This document shows positions 1 to 4,038 of a DNA stretch of 7,721 bases, piece by piece. Each line of letters opens with the position of its first letter. Positions within the stretch are counted from its first letter, which is position 1. The notes beneath the pieces were generated by a model. It was not told the origin of the DNA and searched no databases. It saw nothing but the letters and a program-made list of their open reading frames with translations. The stretch is from positions 1-7,721 of the forward strand of contig URYB01000119.1 of NCBI GenBank assembly GCA_900552085.1, in the 5' to 3' direction. The position numbers and the translations under genes were made by a program. Source of the DNA: an uncultured Lachnobacterium sp. (GTDB lineage Bacteria > Bacillota > Clostridia > Lachnospirales > Lachnospiraceae).

Positions 1-1
1 T

Positions 2-1069
2 ATTGTAGGTGTCGATATTGGATGCGGAATGTATACGGTAAAACTTGCGGATAAAACATTGGATTTTGAAAGAATTGATGAGGCATGCCACTATATTCCG
101 TCCGGAATGCGGGTGTGGGATGGACGGCAGGAACGCTTTGACCTTACGACACTTCGATGTTATCGTTCGCTGCGCGATTCAAAAAGATTGGAACGCTCGT
201 TAGGAACACTGGGCGGTGGAAATCATTTTATTGAGGTGGATCAGGCAGCAGATGGAACTTATTATCTGGTCATTCACTCCGGAAGCCGTAACCTGGGAAA
301 ACAAGTGGCAGAATTATACCAGCAGCTTGCCATTGACCTTCATATGGGAAAGGAAGAGTATTTCAAAAAGCGGGAGGAGATTATCCGCACTTACAAAGCC
401 GAGGGCAGGAGAAAGGAAATTCAGGGAGCGTTAAAAGAACTGAAAGAATCGTTTATTACACAGGATTTGCTCGTGCCGGAAGATATCTGCTGGTTGCACG
501 GTACTTTTCTGGAAGACTATCTTCATGATGTGGAAATCTGCCAGAGATTTGCAAAGAGAAGCAGAGAAAAAATGGCAGAAGTTCTTTTAGAGAGAACCGG
601 GATGACAGGAGTCGAGGCATTTCACACGATTCATAATTATATTGATACAAAAGAAATGATTTTGCGCAAAGGCGCGATTGCGGCACATGCCGGTGAGAAA
701 GTTCTGATTCCAATCAATATGAAGGATGGTTCGATCATTGCTGTCGGTAAAGGAAATCCGGAATGGAATTATTCTGCACCACACGGCGCAGGAAGGGTTA
801 TGTCGAGAACCAAGGCAAAGGAACAGTTGCATATGGAGGATTACAAAGCAGCAATGGAGGGAATCTACACAACCTCCGTCAATGAGGACACCATTGATGA
901 GGCACCGATGGCATATAAATCATTGGAGGATATCATCGATGTGATTCAGGAGTCGGTGGATGTCATAGAAGTCATGAAGCCGGTATACAATTTTAAAGCT
1001 TCCGGCGATGGGCTGATGTTCAAGGGAAGGAAAGAAAATGCAACAGAAGATATTAAGGAAACTACATGA
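2..1069 (+). CDS. rtcB: RtcB-family RNA ligase (3'-phosphate/5'-OH, GTP-dependent), N-terminus outside window
   Basis: RtcB enzymes join RNA 2',3'-cyclic phosphate or 3'-phosphate ends to 5'-OH ends through a GMP-histidine intermediate with Mn2+. The frame is open from base 2 and reads VDIGCGM before the first internal ATG at 29, so that ATG is not the true start; a few dozen N-terminal residues are probably missing. Counting from the ATG at 29, visible motifs are GGGNHFIEV (62-70, metal His66), HSGSRNLG (83-90, His83), HNYID (202-206) and SAPHGAGR (249-256), whose His252 is the expected guanylylated residue. Asp and Cys of the VDIGCGM motif supply the other metal ligands. The His66-His83 spacing of 17 equals that of E. 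coli RtcB (H168/H185). The C-terminal EAPMAYKSLEDIIDVI is also typical. It overlaps the next gene by 32 bp. Its promoter lies outside the window. Confidence 0.95.
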   Translation: MVGVDIGCGMYTVKLADKTLDFERIDEACHYIPSGMRVWDGRQERFDLTTLRCYRSLRDSKRLERSLGTLGGGNHFIEVDQAADGTYYLVIHSGSRNLGKQVAELYQQLAIDLHMGKEEYFKKREEIIRTYKAEGRRKEIQGALKELKESFITQDLLVPEDICWLHGTFLEDYLHDVEICQRFAKRSREKMAEVLLERTGMTGVEAFHTIHNYIDTKEMILRKGAIAAHAGEKVLIPINMKDGSIIAVGKGNPEWNYSAPHGAGRVMSRTKAKEQLHMEDYKAAMEGIYTTSVNEDTIDEAPMAYKSLEDIIDVIQESVDVIEVMKPVYNFKASGDGLMFKGRKENATEDIKETT

Positions 1070-1832
1070 AATAGAAAAAACAGAGAATGTTAGAATTTTG
1101 CTTGCTATTGAATCTGGAAGCAGAGTATGGGGCTTTGCTTCCACGGACAGTGATTATGATGTGCGTTTTATTTATGTCCGGGCACAGGAAGAATATCTGA
1201 GACTTGATCCGGTGCGGGACGTGATTGAATTACCGCTGGATCCCGTGTTTGATATTAATGGTTGGGATTTGCAGAAAGCATTACGTTTGATGTATAAATC
1301 CAATCCGACATTATTTGAGTGGCTGGCATCCCCGATTGTATATATGGAAACGGATTTCGCAGATAAACTGAGAAACAGAAGAAATGATTATTTTTCAGTG
1401 AAACATAGTTTATATCACTATCTCAGCATGGCAACAGGCAACTATAGAGAATTTCTGCAGACGGATATGGTTAAGGCAAAGAAATATTTTTATGTCTTGC
1501 GCCCGATATTGGCCTGCCGGTGGATTTTAGAAAAACAGACGCCACCACCTATGCTTTTTTCAGAATTGGCGAAGGCAGAATTGCCAGACAAAATAAAAGC
1601 AGAGGTAGAAGAACTTCTGTCATTGAAAATGAATGCGCCGGAAATCCGGAAGATTCCAAGAATAGATAGCATAAATGAATATCTCGAACAGTCGATGGTC
1701 GAAATTAAGGAAGAGGCGCAAAAACTAAAAGAGACAAAGGTCACAACGTGGGATATGTTGAATGAAATGTTTCTGGAGGAAGTAAGATTACAGGAATGTG
1801 AAGCCTGTAGTAATTTGATTAATCATAAATGA
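1038..1832 (+). CDS. RlaP/YcgL-type polymerase-beta superfamily nucleotidyltransferase (RtcB partner)
   Basis: This 264-aa protein has a minimal nucleotidyltransferase core. Seen in the sequence: ESGSRVWGFASTDSDYDVR (residues 25-43), with the GS turn at 27-28 and the metal-binding pair Asp39/Asp41, then VFDINGWDL (70-78), where Asp72 probably supplies the third carboxylate. The helical middle part, with NPTLFEWL after the core and SVKHSLYHYLSMATGNY, is characteristic of the YcgL-like family (COG3541; the RlaP family as I recall it). Comparative genomics has linked this family to RtcB in RNA repair, but its reaction is, as far as I know, not settled. The ATG at 1038 follows GGGAAGGA (1024-1031) at good spacing and lies inside the end of rtcB, indicating one operon and probably translational coupling. 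No clear stand-alone terminator follows except the hairpin at 1862-1910. Family assignment is good; substrate is unknown. Confidence 0.85.
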   Translation: MQQKILRKLHEIEKTENVRILLAIESGSRVWGFASTDSDYDVRFIYVRAQEEYLRLDPVRDVIELPLDPVFDINGWDLQKALRLMYKSNPTLFEWLASPIVYMETDFADKLRNRRNDYFSVKHSLYHYLSMATGNYREFLQTDMVKAKKYFYVLRPILACRWILEKQTPPPMLFSELAKAELPDKIKAEVEELLSLKMNAPEIRKIPRIDSINEYLEQSMVEIKEEAQKLKETKVTTWDMLNEMFLEEVRLQECEACSNLINHK

Positions 1833-1852
1833 TGGGCAAAAAAAATTGATCA

Positions 1853-1881
1853 TCATATCACAAAATACCCCTGCATACAAT
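1853..1881 (+). promoter_or_regulatory. Candidate sigma-E promoter of spoIIID
   Basis: The -35-like TCATATC (1853-1859) and the -10-like CATACAAT (1874-1881) are separated by 14 bases. As I recall the Bacillus sigma-E consensus, it is KMATATW, 14-15 bases, CATACAHT; only the last -35 base deviates. spoIIID is a classical sigma-E gene in the mother cell, so the context fits. Predicted transcription starts near 1887-1890, leaving a leader of only about 23 bases. The -10 box lies in the left part of the inverted repeat 1862-1910. Confidence 0.65.
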
Positions 1882-1910
1882 GTAAAAACAAGTTGTAGCA
1901 GGGGTATTTT
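1862..1910. repeat. Long inverted repeat / terminator-like hairpin overlapping the spoIIID promoter and RBS
   Basis: AAAATACCCCTGC (1862-1874) is a perfect 13-bp inverted match to GCAGGGGTATTTT (1898-1910). TACAA (1876-1880) and TTGTA (1893-1897) extend the stem by 5 bp past one bulged A, leaving a 12-base loop. On a transcript from rtcB-rlaP this would act as a terminator, and it is symmetrical enough to work on both strands. Its right arm contains the AGGGG (1900-1904) that is the only plausible ribosome binding site for spoIIID. Confidence 0.8.
1884..1893 (+). promoter_or_regulatory. Candidate SpoIIID binding site at the spoIIID start region
   Basis: AAAAACAAGT matches every position of the SpoIIID consensus WWRRACARNY as I remember it. 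It sits immediately downstream of the sigma-E -10 box, around the predicted +1. SpoIIID is known to regulate its own gene in Bacillus subtilis. The motif is short and degenerate, so a chance match in A-rich DNA is possible; only the position makes it worth listing. Confidence 0.4.
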
Positions 1911-1911
1911 A

Positions 1912-2172
1912 TTGAAAACTTATATTGAAGAACGTGCCATCGAAATAGCAAATTATATGATTGAACATAATGCAACGGTGCGGCAGGCTGCCAAAAACTT
2001 TGGAATCAGCAAGAGCACAGTACATAAAGACGTCACAGAGCGTCTGGTTCAGGTAAATCCGACACTTGCAGCACAGGCACGTAAAGTTATTGATGTCAAC
2101 AAGTCGGAACGTCATATTCGTGGCGGTTTGGCAACGAAAGAAAAGTATGCGCATCAGCATGCGGCAAGCTGA
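1912..2172 (+). CDS. spoIIID: Sporulation transcriptional regulator SpoIIID
   Basis: SpoIIID is a small DNA-binding protein that activates and represses mother-cell sporulation genes during the sigma-E stage. The 86-aa product reads KTYIEERAIEIANYMIEHN, then a helix-turn-helix at about residues 22-41 (TVRQAAKNFGISKSTVHKDV), then NKSERHIRGGLATKEKYAH (63-81). The motifs KSTVHKD, RHxRGG and ATKxKY are hallmarks of the family, and the length is close to the roughly 90 aa of the Bacillus protein. The TTG at 1912 is chosen because homologues begin M-K-x-Y-I-x-ER and because AGGGG (1900-1904) lies 7 bases upstream. A TTG at 1846 in the same frame would add 22 unrelated residues encoded by the promoter and hairpin. 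The gene appears monocistronic, with its own sigma-E-like promoter and strong terminator. Confidence 0.95.
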   Translation: MKTYIEERAIEIANYMIEHNATVRQAAKNFGISKSTVHKDVTERLVQVNPTLAAQARKVIDVNKSERHIRGGLATKEKYAHQHAAS

Positions 2173-2187
2173 GATATGGCAAAGTTG

Positions 2188-2228
2188 AAAATTTCCGGAA
2201 TTACTGAAAAGTAGTTCCGGAAATTTTT
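2188..2228 (+). terminator. Strong intrinsic terminator after spoIIID
   Basis: AAAATTTCCGGAA (2188-2200) pairs perfectly with TTCCGGAAATTTT (2215-2227). The stem continues through a T-G wobble and TACT/AGTA (2202-2205/2210-2213) to a GAAA tetraloop (2206-2209). The result is an uninterrupted stem of about 18 bp ending in TTTTT. The stem is A/T-symmetric, so it may also stop transcription from the right. Confidence 0.9.
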
Positions 2229-2240
2229 GTGGTAAACAGG
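2229..2240. repeat. Left copy of 12-bp direct repeat GTGGTAAACAGG
   Basis: It is identical to 3360-3371. It begins one base after the spoIIID terminator and marks the left edge of the A/T-rich two-gene cassette. It could be a duplication left by an insertion or an attachment-like core. Chance is not excluded. Confidence 0.6.
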
Positions 2241-2269
2241 TGTATCATACAAATAGGACAAAAGTACAA

Positions 2270-2298
2270 TTGACGGAAATAAGAAATCAATTTAAAGT
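2270..2298 (+). promoter_or_regulatory. Possible vegetative promoter of the 2322-3334 gene pair
   Basis: TTGACG (2270-2275) matches the -35 consensus at five of six bases. At 17 bases of spacing, TAAAGT (2293-2298) matches the -10 at four of six. It is the best candidate between the spoIIID terminator and the gene at 2322. The weak -10 keeps confidence low. Confidence 0.4.
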
Positions 2299-2301
2299 TA
2301 T

Positions 2302-2314
2302 AAAAAAGGGGGGG
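2302..2314 (+). promoter_or_regulatory. Unusual homopolymeric ribosome binding site (A6G7)
   Basis: A run of six A (2302-2307) followed by seven G (2308-2314) ends 7 bases before the ATG at 2322. The G-run is the only Shine-Dalgarno-like sequence there. A seven-G tract is prone to slippage, so its length may vary between cells or strains. Confidence 0.6.
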
Positions 2315-2321
2315 AATATAC

Positions 2322-2795
2322 ATGAAAGATGAACAGCAATTGATTGCAGAGCTTTTACAATTCAATTGGTTTGGAAAATGTGGAATTAATGAAGAAATAC
2401 AAGGTATTAATGTAGAATATGTAAAAGATCAGAAAACCTTTGAAAAGAGAATGGGTGGGCTGAAGTGGCAAAACTATGTATTCAGTAGAGCAAACGATAT
2501 GTCAGAATATTTGCTCAATATGGGTGAAAAATATGCAGATGAAGCCAATGAAAAAAATATATTTTATAGAGAAAATTATATACCTCAGATAAGACAAAAC
2601 TTTCAAGATAAGGTGGAAAAATTTGAACTTGCACAGAGAATAACATCGGATATTGAATTTAATTTATTAGTGATATTGAGGGCACGTCTTTTTTCAGAGC
2701 TGTACAGAGATAGTTTTTGGGATCAACTGTTAGAAATATATAGATCGGGTCACATACCATGTGGCTACAAAAAAGGTACTTTTTTAATTTACTGA
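2322..2795 (+). CDS. Unrecognised 157-aa cytoplasmic protein, possible immunity-type protein
   Basis: I do not recognise a named family with confidence. The protein has no signal peptide and no long hydrophobic segment, and is rich in charged and aromatic residues. Its N-terminal part contains LLQFNWFGKCG (residues 12-22), the middle (about 80-110) looks helical and charged, and it ends with WDQLLEIYRSGHIPCGYKKG (133-152) and FLIY. That C-terminal SGHIPCG pattern is one I associate, without being able to check, with small proteins found near polymorphic-toxin immunity genes. The start is set by ATG 2322 behind the G-rich RBS. Its TGA overlaps an ATG at 2795 (TGATG), and the SUKH gene follows closely, so the two are probably co-transcribed. 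Codon use is visibly more A/T-rich than in the rtcB or thi genes, which suggests horizontal acquisition. The ORF is solid; the function is inferred only from its neighbour. Confidence 0.8.
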   Translation: MKDEQQLIAELLQFNWFGKCGINEEIQGINVEYVKDQKTFEKRMGGLKWQNYVFSRANDMSEYLLNMGEKYADEANEKNIFYRENYIPQIRQNFQDKVEKFELAQRITSDIEFNLLVILRARLFSELYRDSFWDQLLEIYRSGHIPCGYKKGTFLIY

Positions 2796-2809
2796 TGGAA
2801 GACATTATA

Positions 2810-3334
2810 ATGATGAAAAATAAAATAGTAAAAAAATTAGATGAAATATTTGAAAATAAAAACAAAACAGAAGTAAGGCAGGAACAATATCAAAGAATTG
2901 AGAAAGAAACACAAGTTAAGCTACCTGAAGAATTAAGGTACATTATTGAAAATTATGATGGGATTTTTATTAATGATGATATAGGAATTCAAGGAATAGA
3001 AATTTCTCCATTTGCACATCGCGGATATGAGGTTGTAAATGCTTTTTTGGGTGTTAACAAAAATGAGAACATATATACAGTATATCAAATGTTAAAAGAC
3101 GAAATTCCATTTCATGGAATTCCAATTGCTGAAATGGATGGTGGAAATTATATTCTTTTAAGTGCAGATAATAAAATATATGTTTGGCTACATGATGAAG
3201 AACCGGGTAAAGATTGTTATCTGCTTGCAAATGATTTTGAAGATTTCATTATGGGATTCGAAAAATTACCAGTTGAGGAAGAAAATAAGGAGTGTCATAT
3301 TATAGCTGAGTATTCAGATGACTTTTGGGATTAG
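2810..3334 (+). CDS. SUKH/SMI1-KNR4 family protein (likely immunity protein)
   Basis: SMI1/KNR4 (SUKH) domain proteins are commonly immunity proteins that bind and neutralise polymorphic or contact-dependent toxins. Seen in the 174-aa product are the family's landmarks in order: KLPEELRYIIENYDG (37-51), SPFAHRGYEVVNAF (66-79), IPIAEMDGGNYILLS (104-118), IYVWLHDE (123-130) and ANDFEDFIMGF (140-150). The tail is acidic. The ATG at 2810 is preferred because GGAAG (2797-2801) lies 8 bases upstream. ATG 2813 is almost equivalent. ATG 2795, overlapping the previous stop codon, would allow coupling but has poorer spacing. No toxin gene is visible, so this is either an orphan immunity gene or a resident member of a shuffled immunity island. 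The gene is A/T-rich like its partner. Confidence 0.85.
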   Translation: MMKNKIVKKLDEIFENKNKTEVRQEQYQRIEKETQVKLPEELRYIIENYDGIFINDDIGIQGIEISPFAHRGYEVVNAFLGVNKNENIYTVYQMLKDEIPFHGIPIAEMDGGNYILLSADNKIYVWLHDEEPGKDCYLLANDFEDFIMGFEKLPVEEENKECHIIAEYSDDFWD

Positions 3335-3359
3335 GATTATAGAAACAAAAGATGTATTC

Positions 3360-3371
3360 GTGGTAAACAGG
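3360..3371. repeat. Right copy of 12-bp direct repeat GTGGTAAACAGG
   Basis: It is identical to 2229-2240 and lies 25 bases after the stop codon of the SUKH gene, so the pair encloses exactly the two A/T-rich genes. Sequence similarity falls off beyond the 12 bases. Confidence 0.6.
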
Positions 3372-3394
3372 GTACATATAGAAAAAATACTCAT

Positions 3395-3462
3395 GAATAC
3401 CCCATTTTCGTAAAAAATTACGCGAAATACACCCCAAATGGAACAATGAGGGGTATATATTC
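3395..3462 (+). other. Folding region with two CCCC boxes competing for one GGGG box
   Basis: GAATACCCC (3395-3403) can pair with GGGGTAT (3450-3456), continuing to TTC (3460-3462) past a bulge, and would enclose a small TTTTCGTAA/TTACGCGAAA hairpin (3405-3426). Alternatively ACCCC (3431-3435) pairs with the same GGGGT (3450-3454). Such mutually exclusive pairings could be an imperfect terminator for the immunity cassette or a switch. The function is unknown. Confidence 0.45.
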
Positions 3463-3473
3463 AAAAACTAATA

Positions 3474-3524
3474 GAAAATACCCCGTATTTAGAAAAAAGC
3501 GGGGTATTTTCATACACTTTTTTT
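3474..3524 (+). terminator. Intrinsic terminator, probably bidirectional
   Basis: GAAAATACCCCG (3474-3485) pairs perfectly with CGGGGTATTTTC (3500-3511) around a 14-base loop, and a T7 tract follows at 3518-3524. The inner arms AAAATACCCC/GGGGTATTTT are identical to those of the hairpin at 1862-1910. It probably insulates the immunity-like genes from the thi operon. Confidence 0.75.
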
Positions 3525-3535
3525 ACATAGACCCC
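3518..3535. repeat. Repeat copy 1, T7-NN-ATAGACCCC
   Basis: Seven T, two variable bases and ATAGACCCC. It is the same as 3589-3606 except at the two variable positions, exactly 71 bases earlier. Confidence 0.6.
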
Positions 3536-3559
3536 AAAACACGTCGTTTTGAACTTCTT

Positions 3560-3589
3560 TTGACAAAAAATGGCTCTTTTTCATGTGAT
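3560..3589 (+). promoter_or_regulatory. Weak promoter-like sequence
   Basis: A perfect TTGACA (3560-3565) is followed after 18 bases by TGTGAT (3584-3589), four of six matches to the -10. If active it would place a second, upstream start for the thi leader. The T-rich context makes chance likely. Confidence 0.25.
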
Positions 3590-3606
3590 TTTTTTCTATA
3601 GACCCC
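3589..3606. repeat. Repeat copy 2, T7-NN-ATAGACCCC
   Basis: It matches 3518-3535 at 16 of 18 positions. No further copy was found in the window. Confidence 0.6.
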
Positions 3607-3712
3607 ACTCCCTCAAAATATAATGTATGTAATGCTAAGTGTTAATAGAGAAAAAGGCAGGTTTCATAAAATACTGCTCTAAAAGAAAAACAAGGCAAAA
3701 TTGCCCGAACAC

Positions 3713-3740
3713 TTGCATTATTCATACCAGCAGTTATAAT
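3713..3740 (+). promoter_or_regulatory. Probable vegetative promoter of the thi operon
   Basis: TTGCAT (3713-3718), 16 bases, then a perfect TATAAT (3735-3740). Transcription would start near 3747, giving a leader of about 290 bases before thiE that contains the TPP aptamer. The -35 is only three of six, but the -10 is ideal and the position is right for a riboswitch operon. Confidence 0.6.
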
Positions 3741-3743
3741 ATG

Positions 3744-3768
3744 TAATTGATTCTGAAAGAATCAATTA
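3744..3768 (+). repeat. Hairpin and copy 1 of the 23-bp leader repeat
   Basis: TAATTGATTC (3744-3753) pairs perfectly with GAATCAATTA (3759-3768) around TGAAA. The 23 bases 3745-3767 recur at 3823-3845 with 21 matches; the first 18 are identical. It lies at the predicted 5' end of the thi transcript, where a hairpin can protect the RNA. Confidence 0.75.
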
Positions 3769-3771
3769 TGT

Positions 3772-3812
3772 AGCATCAGCTCCAGCCGAAGGCTATTAAA
3801 ATGGCTGATGTT
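3772..3812 (+). other. Branched hairpin between the leader repeats
   Basis: CATCAGC (3774-3780) pairs with GCTGATG (3804-3810), extended by a G-T and an A-T pair. A small AGCC-GAA-GGCT hairpin (3784-3794) sits inside. GGCTGATGTTC (3803-3813) recurs at 4007-4017 in the palindrome upstream of thiE, so CATCAGC could also pair with that distant copy. The function is unknown. Confidence 0.5.
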
Positions 3813-3822
3813 CCCGTAAAAA

Positions 3823-3845
3823 AATTGATTCTGAAAGAATTAATA
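3823..3845 (+). repeat. Copy 2 of the 23-bp leader repeat
   Basis: It begins AATTGATTCTGAAAGAAT, identical to 3745-3762 at an offset of exactly 78 bases, then diverges at two of the last five positions. It still forms a weaker hairpin with a G-U pair. It abuts the 5' side of the TPP aptamer. Confidence 0.75.
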
Positions 3846-3941
3846 ACATGGGGTGCTCGCGCAGGCGGGCTGAGAGTAAGCGAATGCTTTAACCCACAAC
3901 CTGATTTGGATAATGCCAACGTCGGGGAAAAACGCATAGTA
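3844..3941 (+). ncRNA. TPP riboswitch (THI element) aptamer
   Basis: This RNA binds thiamin pyrophosphate and shuts down thiamin genes. Conserved elements seen in order: GGGGTGC (3850-3856); P3 stem GCTCGC/GCGGGC (3855-3860/3865-3870); the CTGAGA core (3870-3875); an optional AAGC/GCTT stem (3878-3889); ACCC closing P2 (3892-3895 with 3851-3854); ACCTGAT; TTGG-ATAATG-CCAA (3906-3919); and CGTCGGGGAAA. P1 is the weak point: only TAACATG (3844-3850) with CATAGTA (3935-3941) can be drawn, with two internal mismatches. It lies upstream of five thiamin salvage genes. Confidence 0.97.
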
Positions 3942-3946
3942 AACAG

Positions 3947-3979
3947 ATGCAGGATTCCGTGTTGGAGTTCTGCATTTTT
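3947..3979 (+). terminator. Riboswitch-controlled intrinsic terminator
   Basis: ATGCAGGATTCC (3947-3958) pairs along its full length, with two G-U pairs, to GGAGTTCTGCAT (3964-3975) around a GTGTT loop. A T run (3975-3979) follows. Its place just after the aptamer makes it the likely off-switch when TPP is bound. I did not identify a convincing antiterminator strand. Confidence 0.85.
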
Positions 3980-3992
3980 ATTATGGAGAGTG

Positions 3993-4012
3993 TCAGCCCA
4001 TGCATGGGCTGA
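3993..4012. repeat. Perfect 20-bp palindrome upstream of thiE
   Basis: TCAGCCCATGCATGGGCTGA is its own reverse complement. It lies 14 bases after the terminator T run and 15 bases before the thiE ribosome binding site. In RNA it would fold with a minimal loop. In DNA it could be an operator for a dimeric protein. Its right half repeats GGCTGATGTTC from 3803-3813. Confidence 0.7.
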
Positions 4013-4038
4013 TGTTCAATGAGTTTGGAAGGAGTTCT

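Larger units (their letters stand above)
3335..3712. other. Noncoding A/T-rich intergenic region with hairpins and ACCCC boxes
   Basis: No convincing gene is seen on either strand. The stretch carries ACCCC boxes with C-runs at 3400-3403, 3432-3435, 3481-3484, 3532-3535 and 3603-3606, and complementary GGGG runs at 3450-3453 and 3501-3504. It also has long T tracts and several hairpins. At least one part is a terminator (3474-3524). It separates the immunity-like cassette from the thi operon. Confidence 0.7.

Noticed and set aside
1846..1911. N-terminal extension of SpoIIID from the upstream TTG
   Set aside because: It would be encoded by the sigma-E promoter and hairpin, has no RBS, and homologues begin at the 1912 position.
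2759..2809. Longer SUKH protein starting at ATG 2759 or 2795
   Set aside because: The first lies inside the previous gene without an RBS. The second overlaps the stop codon but has poor spacing; GGAAG at 2797-2801 fits ATG 2810 best.
3395..3606. CRISPR-like array of ACCCC boxes
   Set aside because: Spacing is irregular (about 31, 49, 51 and 71 bases), the repeated units are too short, and no cas gene is near.
3745..3845. Start of a CRISPR array (two 23-bp repeats)
   Set aside because: There are only two copies, each a hairpin in a riboswitch leader; a 55-base spacer is atypical.
3801..4022. 73-codon frame across the thi leader
   Set aside because: It runs through the TPP aptamer and its terminator, has no RBS, and shows no protein-like pattern.
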